17,425 bases of DNA from Oribacterium sp. (GCA_017940955.1 JAGAXP010000299.1:1-17425), one strand, 5' to 3'; shown: positions 6,356 through 13,574, counted from the first letter of the stretch. Program-made: numbers and translations. The notes: generated by a model from the sequence alone, not told the origin.

Positions 6356-7072
6356 TTATTCCTCAGTCACCTTCAAAGCATCTTTCAGCTTGATGGCTCC
6401 GTTATACATGGCCTTGCCAAGTATTGCGCCGTAGATGTCCATAGCCTTCAAGGCTTTAATGTCATCGAGAGTTGAAACGCCTCCGGAAGCAGTTATATCG
6501 ATTCCCTCAAGTTTTGAGAGTTTCTCGTAAAGCGGAAGGTTTGTGCCCTTCATGGCTCCGTCCTTTGAAATATCAGTAACGATAGCGGTCTTCACGCCCA
6601 TCTCTCTAAGCTCTTCCAGGAAATCAAACATATCAACGTCCAGAACCTCAAGCCAGCCTTTAACCGCTACTTTTCCATCCTTTGCGTCCACACCGACAGC
6701 AATCTTCTCACCCCACTTTGCCAGGGCTTCCTTCAGGAATTCTTTGTCTGTCACGGCCTTGGTTCCAAGGATGACTCTGGATACACCGGCACTGAGGTAT
6801 TTTTCGATGGTCTCGAAGCTTCTGATGCCGCCGCCTATCTCAACCTTGAGACCGGTGTCCTGTGCTATGGACTTTAGCACATCGAAGTTCGGCGTTGTTC
6901 CATCCTTGGCACCTTCCAGATCCACAAGGTGCAGCCATTTGCCTCCCATAGCTTCGATATCTTTGGCAGTTGCCAGAGGATCCTCGCTATAAACAGTCAT
7001 CTGCCGGTAGTCTCCCTTCACAAGTCTGACCACCTTTTTGTCATATAAATCAATTGCCGGAAAAAGCAGCAT
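6356..7072 (-). CDS. hisA: ProFAR isomerase (phosphoribosylformimino-AICAR ribotide isomerase)
   Basis: HisA catalyses the Amadori rearrangement of ProFAR to PRFAR, the substrate of HisHF. The 238 residues form a (beta/alpha)8 barrel. The catalytic aspartates are Asp8 (FPAIDLYDKKVVRLVKGDY) and Asp129 (IAVGVDAKDGKVAVKGW). The phosphate loops EIGGGIRS and ITASGGVS are intact, with TDISKDGAMKGTN before the latter. The start ATG follows GGAGG by only four bases. The 129-base gap to hisH upstream is AT-rich and holds nothing I can name. Confidence 0.97.
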   Translation of the reverse strand: MLLFPAIDLYDKKVVRLVKGDYRQMTVYSEDPLATAKDIEAMGGKWLHLVDLEGAKDGTTPNFDVLKSIAQDTGLKVEIGGGIRSFETIEKYLSAGVSRVILGTKAVTDKEFLKEALAKWGEKIAVGVDAKDGKVAVKGWLEVLDVDMFDFLEELREMGVKTAIVTDISKDGAMKGTNLPLYEKLSKLEGIDITASGGVSTLDDIKALKAMDIYGAILGKAMYNGAIKLKDALKVTEE

Positions 7073-7201
7073 ACAGCCTCCTAAATTGTCACAATAAATT
7101 AATTTTAATAAAGATCAATCAGGTACATTCTCTTAACGTATTCCAATATCTGTAGATTCTCATCTTTGAATTAAAATTCTTTGAGTTAGATGGAACGGAC
7201 A

Positions 7202-7831
7202 TTACAGATCAGCAAATGCCTTCAATATCTTCATGCCGATCTCCCCGCTCTTCTCGGGGTGGAACTGAGTGCCATAGACATTACCGTTTTGCACTGCAGC
7301 CGTAAGTGGAACGCCATACTCCGCCGTTGCGATAAGGTTTTTATCGCAGTTGAAAGCCGCGTAGCTGTGGACAAAATAGACAAAGTCCCCCTCTTTCAGA
7401 TCTTTGAAGATAGGGCTTCCTGCAAATGCTTCGCCCGAGGCAGAATGAAAGTCCAGAGCATTCCAACCCATGTGAGGGATGTCCAGATTTTCGGAAATAA
7501 CACCTTCAATAGGTCTTACTTGTCCGGGAACCAGTCCAAGCCCTTCATGCTCGCCATATTCAAAAGATTTATCAAAAAGCATCTGCATCCCGAGGCAGAT
7601 ACCGAGAAGAGGCTTTCCGGAAGCAGCTTGCTCTTTCACGAAATCAAAGAGGCCTTTGCTTCTCAGCTTCTCAACAGCATCCCCGAAAGCGCCAACGCCC
7701 GGAAGGATAACCTGATCTGCGGAGGCGATGACACTCTTATCTGAAGTTACCACCGCTTCTTTTCCGATGCTGGCTATTGAGCTTTTTAGTGAAAACAGGT
7801 TTCCAACACCATAGTCTATAATTGCAATCAT
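7202..7831 (-). CDS. hisH: Imidazole glycerol phosphate synthase, glutaminase subunit
   Basis: HisH is a class I glutamine amidotransferase that supplies ammonia to HisF. From the ATG at 7829-7831 the protein has 209 residues and begins MIAIIDYGVGNLFSL, the usual HisH start, after a GGGAGAA ribosome binding site. A TTG four codons upstream (7843) is in frame but lies in the ribosome binding site and palindrome, so I reject it. The catalytic triad is visible: Cys79 (LLGICLGMQML), His191 and Glu193 (GTQFHPEKSG). Substrate-loop motifs PGVGAFGDA and HMGWNAL are present. The gap to hisD upstream (7844-8056) carries two GGGGTC palindromes and one GC-rich hairpin. Confidence 0.96.
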   Translation of the reverse strand: MIAIIDYGVGNLFSLKSSIASIGKEAVVTSDKSVIASADQVILPGVGAFGDAVEKLRSKGLFDFVKEQAASGKPLLGICLGMQMLFDKSFEYGEHEGLGLVPGQVRPIEGVISENLDIPHMGWNALDFHSASGEAFAGSPIFKDLKEGDFVYFVHSYAAFNCDKNLIATAEYGVPLTAAVQNGNVYGTQFHPEKSGEIGMKILKAFADL

Positions 7832-7841
7832 TATTTCTCCC

Positions 7842-7860
7842 AATGGGGTCTGACCCCATT
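7842..7860. repeat. GGGGTCTGACCCC palindrome at the hisH ribosome binding site
   Basis: AATGGGG-TCTGA-CCCCATT is a 19-base palindrome with 7-base arms, directly abutting the GGGAGAA ribosome binding site of hisH on the minus strand. It is the closest relative of the element before hisF, with shared sequence continuing for about 15 bases beyond. Confidence 0.75.
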
Positions 7861-7890
7861 ACAATATATTTAAAGTTTATTTAAATCCCT

Positions 7891-7913
7891 GTAAGGGGGT
7901 CTGACCCCATTAC
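7891..7913. repeat. Second GGGGTCTGACCCC palindrome before hisH
   Basis: GTAAGGGGGTCTGACCCCATTAC is a 23-base palindrome with one mismatched pair, in the same orientation as the copy at 7842-7860 and 30 bases away from it. The interval between them is AT-rich. Two adjacent copies resemble paired REP units. Confidence 0.75.
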
Positions 7914-8002
7914 GATTGAGATACTACGTGGATTATTTTCATCTGTAGTGATGGACCACAAATTCCGTCCATTAGGGCCATATGGTTTTGCTTTATTCCC
8001 TT

Positions 8003-8049
8003 ATCCACCGGGGGACGGTTCTCACCGGGTAGAACCGTCTCCGGTGGAT
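8003..8049. repeat. GC-rich hairpin element between hisD and hisH
   Basis: ATCCACCGGGGGACGGTTCT (8003-8022) pairs with AGAACCGTCTCCGGTGGAT (8031-8049) with one bulged base, around an 8-base loop. It starts 7 bases after the hisD stop codon on the minus strand and has no following T run. It is the second well-preserved member of the family seen at 6282-6323. Confidence 0.87.
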
Positions 8050-8056
8050 CAAAGTT

Positions 8057-9343
8057 TCAATCCCGGTCTTCTTTACCGAATCGGATGTCCACCGCTCTTG
8101 CGTGGGCTGTGAGTCCTTCTCTGCGGGCAAAAAGGGAAATCTTGTCGTAGTCCTTTTCCAGGGCTTCCTTTGTGTAGTAGCTGTACTGCATTTTCTTCAC
8201 AAAGTCATCCACTGAAAGGGGGCTATAGAAACGGGCTGTTCCGGATGTGGGAAGCGTGTGGTTAGGGCCTGCAAAATAGTCGCCTGTAGGCTCTGCATTG
8301 TAGCGTCCCAGGAAAACAGATCCCGCATTCTTTATAAGCGGCAGGTAATCAAAGGGCTGATCCACGCAAACCTCCATGTGCTCAGGAGCGATGCGGTTTG
8401 CGGCATCGATTCCTTCTTTAAGGTCTCTTGCAACGATGATCTTTCCATTGTTCTCGATAGAAGGACGTGCAATATCTTCTCTCGATAACTGCTTGAGCTG
8501 AACTTCAAGCTCCTGCTGAACTGCCTTTGCGAGCTCCATGGATTCTGTGATGAGCACGGCAGAAGCATTCTTGTCATGTTCTGCCTGGCTGAGAAGATCT
8601 GCGGCTACGAAACGGGGATCTGATTTTCCGTCTGCAAGCACCAGAACCTCCGAAGGTCCAGCAATCATGTCGATTCCCACCTGACCGAAAACCTGTTTCT
8701 TGGCTTCTGCCACGAAAGCATTACCCGGGCCCACGATCTTGTCTACTCTCGGTATGGACTCGGTTCCGTAAGCCAATGCTGCCACTGCCTGTGCACCACC
8801 GATCTTGAAGATTCTTCCAACGCCGGCAACATGAGCTGCCGCAAGGATGTACGGGTTTACTGATCCTTCCTTGTTTGGAGGAGTAACCATGACGATCTCT
8901 TCAACTCCTGCGATCTTTGCCGGGATGGAATCCATCAGTACCGTTGAAGGATAAGCTGCAGTTCCGCCGGGAACATAAAGACCAACCTTCTCAAGAGGGA
9001 TCACCCTCTGTCCCAGGATAACACCCGGCTTGTCAGCCATGATGAAGCTGTTACGAACCTGCTTCTCATGGAATGCACTTATGTTTTCAGCAGCCTCTTC
9101 CAGAACTTTTATAAACTCCGGCTCAACCTGCCTGAGAGCGGCTTCAATCTCCGATTCACTCACCTGGAAATCCGAAAGGTCCACATGATCAAACTTTGAA
9201 CTGTATTCCTTTAATGCCTCGTCGCCGTTCTTTCTGACGTTCGCAATGATATCTTTAACTATATCTTCAACGCTTGAAGTTGGTTCAAACCTGGCAAAGA
9301 TCTCCTCATCCTTGATCTTTCCCATTTCAAAAATCTTGATCAT
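8057..9343 (-). CDS. hisD: Histidinol dehydrogenase
   Basis: HisD performs the last two steps, NAD-dependent oxidation of L-histidinol to histidinal and then histidine. The 428 residues match normal length. Zinc ligands can be placed at Gln253 and His256 (LLSQAEHD), Asp355 (TGDYFAGPNHTLPTSG) and His414 (LTAHARAVDIRF). The catalytic pair is Glu321-His322 (RIAPEHMEV). The signature GIDMIAGPSEVLVLAD is at 223-238. The ATG at 9341-9343 follows GGGGAGGAG. The gene is separated from hisG by a 330-base gap filled by a tandem hairpin array, and is followed by a GC-rich hairpin. Confidence 0.97.
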   Translation of the reverse strand: MIKIFEMGKIKDEEIFARFEPTSSVEDIVKDIIANVRKNGDEALKEYSSKFDHVDLSDFQVSESEIEAALRQVEPEFIKVLEEAAENISAFHEKQVRNSFIMADKPGVILGQRVIPLEKVGLYVPGGTAAYPSTVLMDSIPAKIAGVEEIVMVTPPNKEGSVNPYILAAAHVAGVGRIFKIGGAQAVAALAYGTESIPRVDKIVGPGNAFVAEAKKQVFGQVGIDMIAGPSEVLVLADGKSDPRFVAADLLSQAEHDKNASAVLITESMELAKAVQQELEVQLKQLSREDIARPSIENNGKIIVARDLKEGIDAANRIAPEHMEVCVDQPFDYLPLIKNAGSVFLGRYNAEPTGDYFAGPNHTLPTSGTARFYSPLSVDDFVKKMQYSYYTKEALEKDYDKISLFARREGLTAHARAVDIRFGKEDRD

Positions 9344-9387
9344 TCTGTCTCCTCCCCAGACGCCATTTTCTAAAACAAATCAGTTTA

Positions 9388-9613
9388 GACACGCAAAATA
9401 CCTTCTATCTTACGTCTGCGTGTCATATTCATTAAAAAAAGATTCGTTTAGACACGCGGATTGCTTTTTATCGTTCTTATGCGTGTCATTTCTTTCAAAA
9501 TTTGACCGATTTAGGCACGTGGATAGCTTATTTTCGTATATCTGCGTGTCATTCCTCTCAAAAATAGACCGTTTTAGACACTCAGATTGCCCTCTATCGT
9601 ATATCTGAGTGTC
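9388..9613. repeat. Four-unit 63-bp tandem array of 37-nt hairpins between hisG and hisD
   Basis: GACACGC-type left arms begin at 9388, 9451, 9514 and 9577, exactly 63 bases apart, and each hairpin ends 36 bases later (9424, 9487, 9550, 9613). Arms are up to 11 bases, loops about 15 pyrimidine-rich bases (CTATCGTAT-like), and the 26-base linkers share a CAAAA...GACCG.TTTA pattern. In unit 4 the G-C pair at arm position 6 is replaced by T-A (GACACTCAGAT with ATCTGAGTGTC), a compensatory change. Units 2 and 3 contain four changes that leave G.U pairs if the plus strand is transcribed. Because 63 is divisible by three, both strands also hold open frames of repeated 21-residue units; none has a good ribosome binding site. 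A partial linker precedes unit 1 (about 9368-9387). Confidence 0.92.
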
Positions 9614-9673
9614 ATTTACCAATCCAACCAATTTGATCCATAACACCAATCCAATCAACCTTTATATATTTTC

Positions 9674-10330
9674 TCAGTGCTCCAGCTTTATAGTTTGCAC
9701 TTCCTCACCACTCTTCACGATGTTCGAAAGCCCGTCGCGCAGTCGTATGATTTCCTCATGCTTAAACTGGAAGCTTACCTTATTGCACACAAGTCTGGCG
9801 CTGACCGGCACAACCTCCTGCAGAACCTCCAGATTGTTCTCTCTCAGGGTTCCGCCTGTCTCCACGATATCGAAGATGACATCGCTGAGCCCCAGGAGCG
9901 GCGCGATCTCTATAGAGCCGTTCAGTTTTATGATGTCAATGTCTCTGCCGATGGACTCGTAGTAGGTCCTGGCAACATTGGAAAACTTTGTGGCAACTCT
10001 CAGGGTGCGCTCTTCATTGTCATAAAAATCCTTGGGACCGGCCACGCACATCCTGCATTTGCCTATCCCGAGATCCAGAAGTTCATATAAATCCGGATCA
10101 TACTCCAGTAGAATGTCTTTGCCGCAAACTCCCACGTCTGCCGCGCCACGCTCTACATATATAGCAACATCCGATGGCTTAACCCAGAAATATCTCACAC
10201 CCTTTTCCGGATTCTCGAATGTGAGCTTCCGGTTTTTCTCAAGTATGGCCGGGCAGTCAAAACCCGCAGCCGCCATCATTGAATAAGTCTTTTCTCCGAG
10301 ACGGCCCTTTGCCAATGCAATATTAATCAT
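9674..10330 (-). CDS. hisG: ATP phosphoribosyltransferase, short catalytic subunit
   Basis: HisG joins ATP and PRPP to make PR-ATP, the committed and feedback-controlled step. At 218 residues it is the short form, lacking the C-terminal ACT-like regulatory domain, and it needs HisZ to be active and histidine-sensitive. Visible motifs are the N-terminal INIALAKGRLGEKT, the DVGVCGKDIL segment (about 65-74), and the PRPP loop DIVETGGTLREN (154-165). Its ATG overlaps the hisZ TGA as ATGA at 10327-10330, so the two subunits are translationally coupled, as expected for a stoichiometric complex. Confidence 0.96.
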   Translation of the reverse strand: MINIALAKGRLGEKTYSMMAAAGFDCPAILEKNRKLTFENPEKGVRYFWVKPSDVAIYVERGAADVGVCGKDILLEYDPDLYELLDLGIGKCRMCVAGPKDFYDNEERTLRVATKFSNVARTYYESIGRDIDIIKLNGSIEIAPLLGLSDVIFDIVETGGTLRENNLEVLQEVVPVSARLVCNKVSFQFKHEEIIRLRDGLSNIVKSGEEVQTIKLEH

Positions 10331-11415
10331 CTTTCAGCCGCCTCCTTTTCTGCTTCTTTTAATGTAAGGATCTTTCGTGCCCTTATCTTGTGCTCCATGT
10401 GATCCACTTCGTCTATTCTCACAGTCCGCACTTTATATTCGGCATGATTGAAAGTCTCGATGACAGCCGCTACCTTTGCAGGCGGGTCTGATTCGCCGTC
10501 ATAAGTAATGAGATAATCAACATCATACCCCGGAACCTTTGTGAGATAGTTTCCAACTGTATCCAGGTCTAATGCGAAGCCGATGGCACCGAAAGATTTA
10601 CCCATCTTTTCCGGAAGCTTGTCATATCTTCCGCCTGATAAAATGGTAAACGGAATGTCCGCAACCGCTCCCTGGAAAATGATACCGTTATAGTAGTCCA
10701 TGGAATTCACGAGGGAGAAATCAAGGTATATAGACTCAAGAACACCGAAGCTTTCAAAAATTGCAGCAAGCTGTGCCAGGTGCTCTGCCATCCTGGCGGA
10801 AGTATTGGAAATCGCGTATTTTTTCAGCTCTGCCACACCTTCTTTGAAAGGCTTGTAAAGATCCACCATACTCTTTAAGGTATTGGCGCTTGCCTCAGTG
10901 ATCTTTCCCTGCTCTACTAAAGCGTCGAAGCCGGCAGCATTCTTCATGGAAAAAAGCTTCAGGGCCTCTGCCTGGGCTGTTTCACTTAGCCCCATGGTCT
11001 CAAACATTTGCCTGAGGAAAGCCGCGTCCGAGATACGGATCACGAATCTGTCGGAAATCAGCTGCAGGGATTTTGCCGCAAGAGCGATAACCTCTGCCTC
11101 GCTATAGGAGTCAATGTTTCCTATGCACTCAATTCCGGACTGGAGAATCTCTCTGTAGTGATCGTCCTTCGGGCGATAAACTGTCTCGTTGTAGTAAACC
11201 TTCTCTTCGCCGCCGAGATTGGACTTGATGATACTGAGGGTTACGTCAGGCTTCAGTGCCAGAAGCGAACCGTCAAGATCCGTGAAGGTTATGAGCTGGT
11301 TGGATTTTAGGAAATCCCTGTTATCTGCATAGAGGTCGTAGGGCTCAAACTTAGTCATTTTAAACTGACGGTAGCCGTACCTCTCATATAAACTGTTTAA
11401 CTTAGCTGTGATCAT
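10327..11415 (-). CDS. hisZ: ATP phosphoribosyltransferase regulatory subunit (HisRS-like)
   Basis: HisZ is a paralogue of histidyl-tRNA synthetase that does not charge tRNA but binds the short HisG and makes it active and histidine-regulated. The 362 residues hold a class II synthetase-like core: LLALKPDVTLSI (51-62), KVYYNETVYRP (motif 2 region, 72-82), ECIG (96-99), SMDYYNGIIFQG and ILSGGRYDKL. There is no full anticodon-binding domain, which separates it from HisS; a short C-terminal segment follows. Its ATG overlaps the last base of the hisB TAA (TAATG at 11413-11417). It overlaps hisG by four bases. Confidence 0.95.
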   Translation of the reverse strand: MITAKLNSLYERYGYRQFKMTKFEPYDLYADNRDFLKSNQLITFTDLDGSLLALKPDVTLSIIKSNLGGEEKVYYNETVYRPKDDHYREILQSGIECIGNIDSYSEAEVIALAAKSLQLISDRFVIRISDAAFLRQMFETMGLSETAQAEALKLFSMKNAAGFDALVEQGKITEASANTLKSMVDLYKPFKEGVAELKKYAISNTSARMAEHLAQLAAIFESFGVLESIYLDFSLVNSMDYYNGIIFQGAVADIPFTILSGGRYDKLPEKMGKSFGAIGFALDLDTVGNYLTKVPGYDVDYLITYDGESDPPAKVAAVIETFNHAEYKVRTVRIDEVDHMEHKIRARKILTLKEAEKEAAER

Positions 11416-12008
11416 TAAGCAAGTACCCCCTTGGTGCTGGGAATGTCGGTGCCGAAGCGTTCGTCAGCCGAAACCGCTTCTCTCAATGCCCTGGCAAGTC
11501 CCTTGAAGCAGCCTTCTGCTATGTGGTGGCTGTTGAAACCTGTGATCAGGCGAATGTGTAACGTGATTCCGGCATTGGCAGCAAAGGCTGTCATGAATTC
11601 AGACACGAGCTGGGTGTCGAATGTGCCGATCTTTTCCGTCGGGAAAGGAATGTCTCCGTAGAAGCCTCCGCGCCCGCTGATGTCAACAGAAACCAGTACC
11701 AGTGCTTCGTCCATGGGAAGGGTGAGGCTTGCGTAGCGCTTGATGCCTTTCTTATCGCCGAGGGCTTCCTTCATGGCTTCTCCCAGGGTTATGCCAATGT
11801 CTTCGACGCTGTGATGGTCGTCTACCCAGGTGTCTCCTTCGCAGGTCAGGCTCATCTGTATGCCGGAGTGTCTGCTGAAGAGGGTCATCATGTGGTCGAA
11901 AAAGCCGATGCCGGTTTTGATTTCGGATTCTTTGCCGTCGCCGTCCAGGTCGAGCCATAAATTCACATCTGTCTCATTGGTAACTCTGTTGATTTCTGCT
12001 GTTCTCAT
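11415..12008 (-). CDS. hisB: Imidazoleglycerol-phosphate dehydratase
   Basis: HisB dehydrates imidazole glycerol phosphate to imidazole acetol phosphate. The 197 residues correspond to the single-function enzyme, without the N-terminal HAD phosphatase domain of E. coli HisB; the phosphatase is the separate PHP gene at the operon's end. The manganese-binding motifs are GIGFFDHMM (34-41), DDHHSVEDIGI (63-73) and FNSHHIAEGCFKGLARALREA beginning at 159. The ATG at 12006-12008 has AAGGAG at good spacing. Upstream, 22 bases away, begins a 156-nt inverted repeat that fills most of the gap to hisC. Confidence 0.97.
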   Translation of the reverse strand: MRTAEINRVTNETDVNLWLDLDGDGKESEIKTGIGFFDHMMTLFSRHSGIQMSLTCEGDTWVDDHHSVEDIGITLGEAMKEALGDKKGIKRYASLTLPMDEALVLVSVDISGRGGFYGDIPFPTEKIGTFDTQLVSEFMTAFAANAGITLHIRLITGFNSHHIAEGCFKGLARALREAVSADERFGTDIPSTKGVLA

Positions 12009-12030
12009 TATTGCTCCTTATATGCCGTCC

Positions 12031-12186
12031 GGAAAATGTTCGGGATTGCGGCGGATCACTCGATTGAAAGTACATCATCTCATATATGTCCGCCCCAGCT
12101 GCACAAGTGTGTGCATCTGGTTCGTACATATATGATCTGATGTTCTTTCAACTCGCAATCCTAGCCACAATTCCCGACCATTTTCC
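12031..12186. repeat. 156-nt imperfect inverted repeat between hisC and hisB
   Basis: The left arm (12031-12105) and right arm (12110-12186) are about 80% complementary and close on the tetraloop AGTG. The outer ends are GGAAAATG and CATTTTCC; the long inner matches are TTGAAAG, ACATCA, TCATATATGT and TGCACA. The only poorly paired part is an internal loop near 12052-12061. In the hisC-hisB mRNA (minus strand) almost all mismatches in the inner 37 pairs are G.A, including one tandem 5'-GA/3'-AG, and such pairs fit in RNA helices. No T run follows, so it is not a terminator. It has no plausible reading frame. A MITE-like origin is possible. Confidence 0.92.
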
Positions 12187-12237
12187 TACGTTTTCTATAA
12201 ATATACAAAAGATGTTGATTAAGGAATACGGATAGAA

Positions 12238-13332
12238 TCAGCATTCACTTAAAATAGCTTTAATGGTATCAATTAATGTGTCCATCTCTTCCCTGGAACC
12301 GACAGTTATGCGGTTGAAGTTGGAAATTTTGGGGCTTGTGAAGTGGCGGACCAGGACTCCGCGGTCTTTCAGGGCCCGGTAGAGGGCGCCGCCTTCAATT
12401 ATGTCGCTTTCGGCGAAAAGGAAGTTGGTTTGGGATGGTAAAACATTGAAACCAAGTTTCTCGAGTTCGGCTTTTGTGTAGGACCTGTTTTCTCTTATGA
12501 TTTTGCAGTTCTTCTCGAAATAGTCCTTGTCCTTCAGGGCCTCTACTGCGCACTTCATGGAAATGCGGTTTACGTTGTAGGGGTTGTTGGAGTTTCTCAG
12601 GGTCTCAAGGTCCTGTATGATTGCAGCGCTTCCTATGGCGAAGCCGACTCTTGCGCCTGCAAGGGATCTTGATTTTGAGAAGGTCTGTACAACAAGGAGG
12701 TTTTCGTATTTCGGAACCAGAGCTACTGCTGAAGTTCCTTCTTCTGCGAAATCTACGTAGGCTTCGTCTATGATGACTACGTGATCTTTGTTTGCTTCGC
12801 AGATACGGGAAATGTCCTCAATGCTCAAGGCTATTCCGGTTGGAGCATTGGGATTTGCGATGACAATGCTTTTGCCGAGGCCTTTGAAGCTGCCGTCAGC
12901 ATTCTTCTCTCCCAGGAAAGCTTCTACATTAACTGTGAAATCGCTGTTAAGTGGTTTGATATCTGAATTAACCTGATTAAGATTGGCGATTACTATATAG
13001 AAGCTGTAGGTGATATCCGGATATGCGATGCCGTCTTCACCAAAGGCCATGAATGCATAATTTAAAACTTCATCTGAACCGTTACCTATGAAAACATTGT
13101 CTGTTGTCATGGCAAATGTCTCGGCCAGCTGTGCCTTTAGCGGTTTAAGCTCAGGATCGGAATAAAGTCTCAGGTCCATTGCTTCGCTTTCATTTACAGC
13201 TTTTATAACTCCCGGTGCAGGTGGAAATGGTGACTCATTTGTATTGAGCTTCACATACTTTTTGTCCTGTGGCTGTTCTCCCGGTGTGTAAGGCTCCAGT
13301 TCTTTATATATCGAGTTAAAAAATACAGACAT
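12238..13332 (-). CDS. hisC: Histidinol-phosphate aminotransferase
   Basis: HisC transfers an amino group from glutamate to imidazole acetol phosphate using PLP. The 364 residues are of normal length for this fold-type I aminotransferase. Visible are KLNTNESPFPP near the start, GNGSDEVLNY (cofactor phosphate region), NPNAPTG (160-166), DEAYVDF (189-195) and the Schiff-base lysine K220 in TFSKSRSLAGARVGF. The start ATG at 13330-13332 follows GGAGATAAAG. It is the first gene of the his operon, placed directly after the only strong promoter I find. A long inverted repeat separates it from hisB. Confidence 0.96.
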   Translation of the reverse strand: MSVFFNSIYKELEPYTPGEQPQDKKYVKLNTNESPFPPAPGVIKAVNESEAMDLRLYSDPELKPLKAQLAETFAMTTDNVFIGNGSDEVLNYAFMAFGEDGIAYPDITYSFYIVIANLNQVNSDIKPLNSDFTVNVEAFLGEKNADGSFKGLGKSIVIANPNAPTGIALSIEDISRICEANKDHVVIIDEAYVDFAEEGTSAVALVPKYENLLVVQTFSKSRSLAGARVGFAIGSAAIIQDLETLRNSNNPYNVNRISMKCAVEALKDKDYFEKNCKIIRENRSYTKAELEKLGFNVLPSQTNFLFAESDIIEGGALYRALKDRGVLVRHFTSPKISNFNRITVGSREEMDTLIDTIKAILSEC

Positions 13333-13469
13333 CTTTATCTCCGTTCTGTGTGGTAATCACCTGTTGATTATACCGCTATTTGAAAGTTTTTTCTTCTATA
13401 ACTATGTTGTTTTGAAAAAATAATCTGATAAATCAATCGGAAAGAACAGCTTTATCGCTCTACCAATTT

Positions 13470-13487
13470 ATCACACTAAAGTGTTAT
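13470..13487. promoter_or_regulatory. Operator-like dyad over the his transcription start
   Basis: ATCACACT-AA-AGTGTTAT is an 18-base inverted repeat with one mismatched pair. It lies 5 bases downstream of the -10 box of the his promoter, covering the expected start point. That is a classic position for a repressor. The protein is unknown; a His-responsive TrpR-like or other regulator is only a guess. Confidence 0.5.
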
Positions 13488-13491
13488 GGAA

Positions 13492-13520
13492 ATAATACAG
13501 ACTAAACCAACGAATGTCAA
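13492..13520 (-). promoter_or_regulatory. Main sigma-A promoter of the his operon
   Basis: On the minus strand TTGACA (13515-13520), 17 bases, and TATTAT (13492-13497) form a near-consensus promoter. The hisC leader would be about 150 bases. Within it I see no run of histidine codons, no T-box sequence and no convincing terminator, so control is more likely at the operator dyad. A second TATAAT near 13359-13364 lacks a good -35 box. Confidence 0.82.
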
Positions 13521-13574
13521 GTATATAAGTTAGTTATCACAGATATACCCTTAAAAACAAAAACACATAATAAT

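Noticed and set aside
7832..7843. TTG start of HisH at 7843
   Set aside because: It lies within the ribosome binding site and palindrome; the ATG at 7831 gives the standard HisH N-terminus and a well-placed GGGAGAA.
9388..9613. CRISPR array
   Set aside because: The conserved part is the hairpin arms and linkers within 63-base units, not identical 25-40-base repeats with unique spacers; units differ throughout and no cas genes are present.
12031..12186. Terminator or attenuator before hisB
   Set aside because: The stem is followed by GGACGGCATATAAGGAG, the hisB ribosome binding region, with no T run.
13359..13364. Second his promoter (TATAAT close to hisC)
   Set aside because: The -10 match is perfect, but the -35 position reads AAGAAA and no extended -10 TG is present.
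13333..13491. Histidine leader peptide or T-box in the hisC leader
   Set aside because: No run of His codons, no GGTGGNACCGCG sequence and no convincing terminator hairpin were found.
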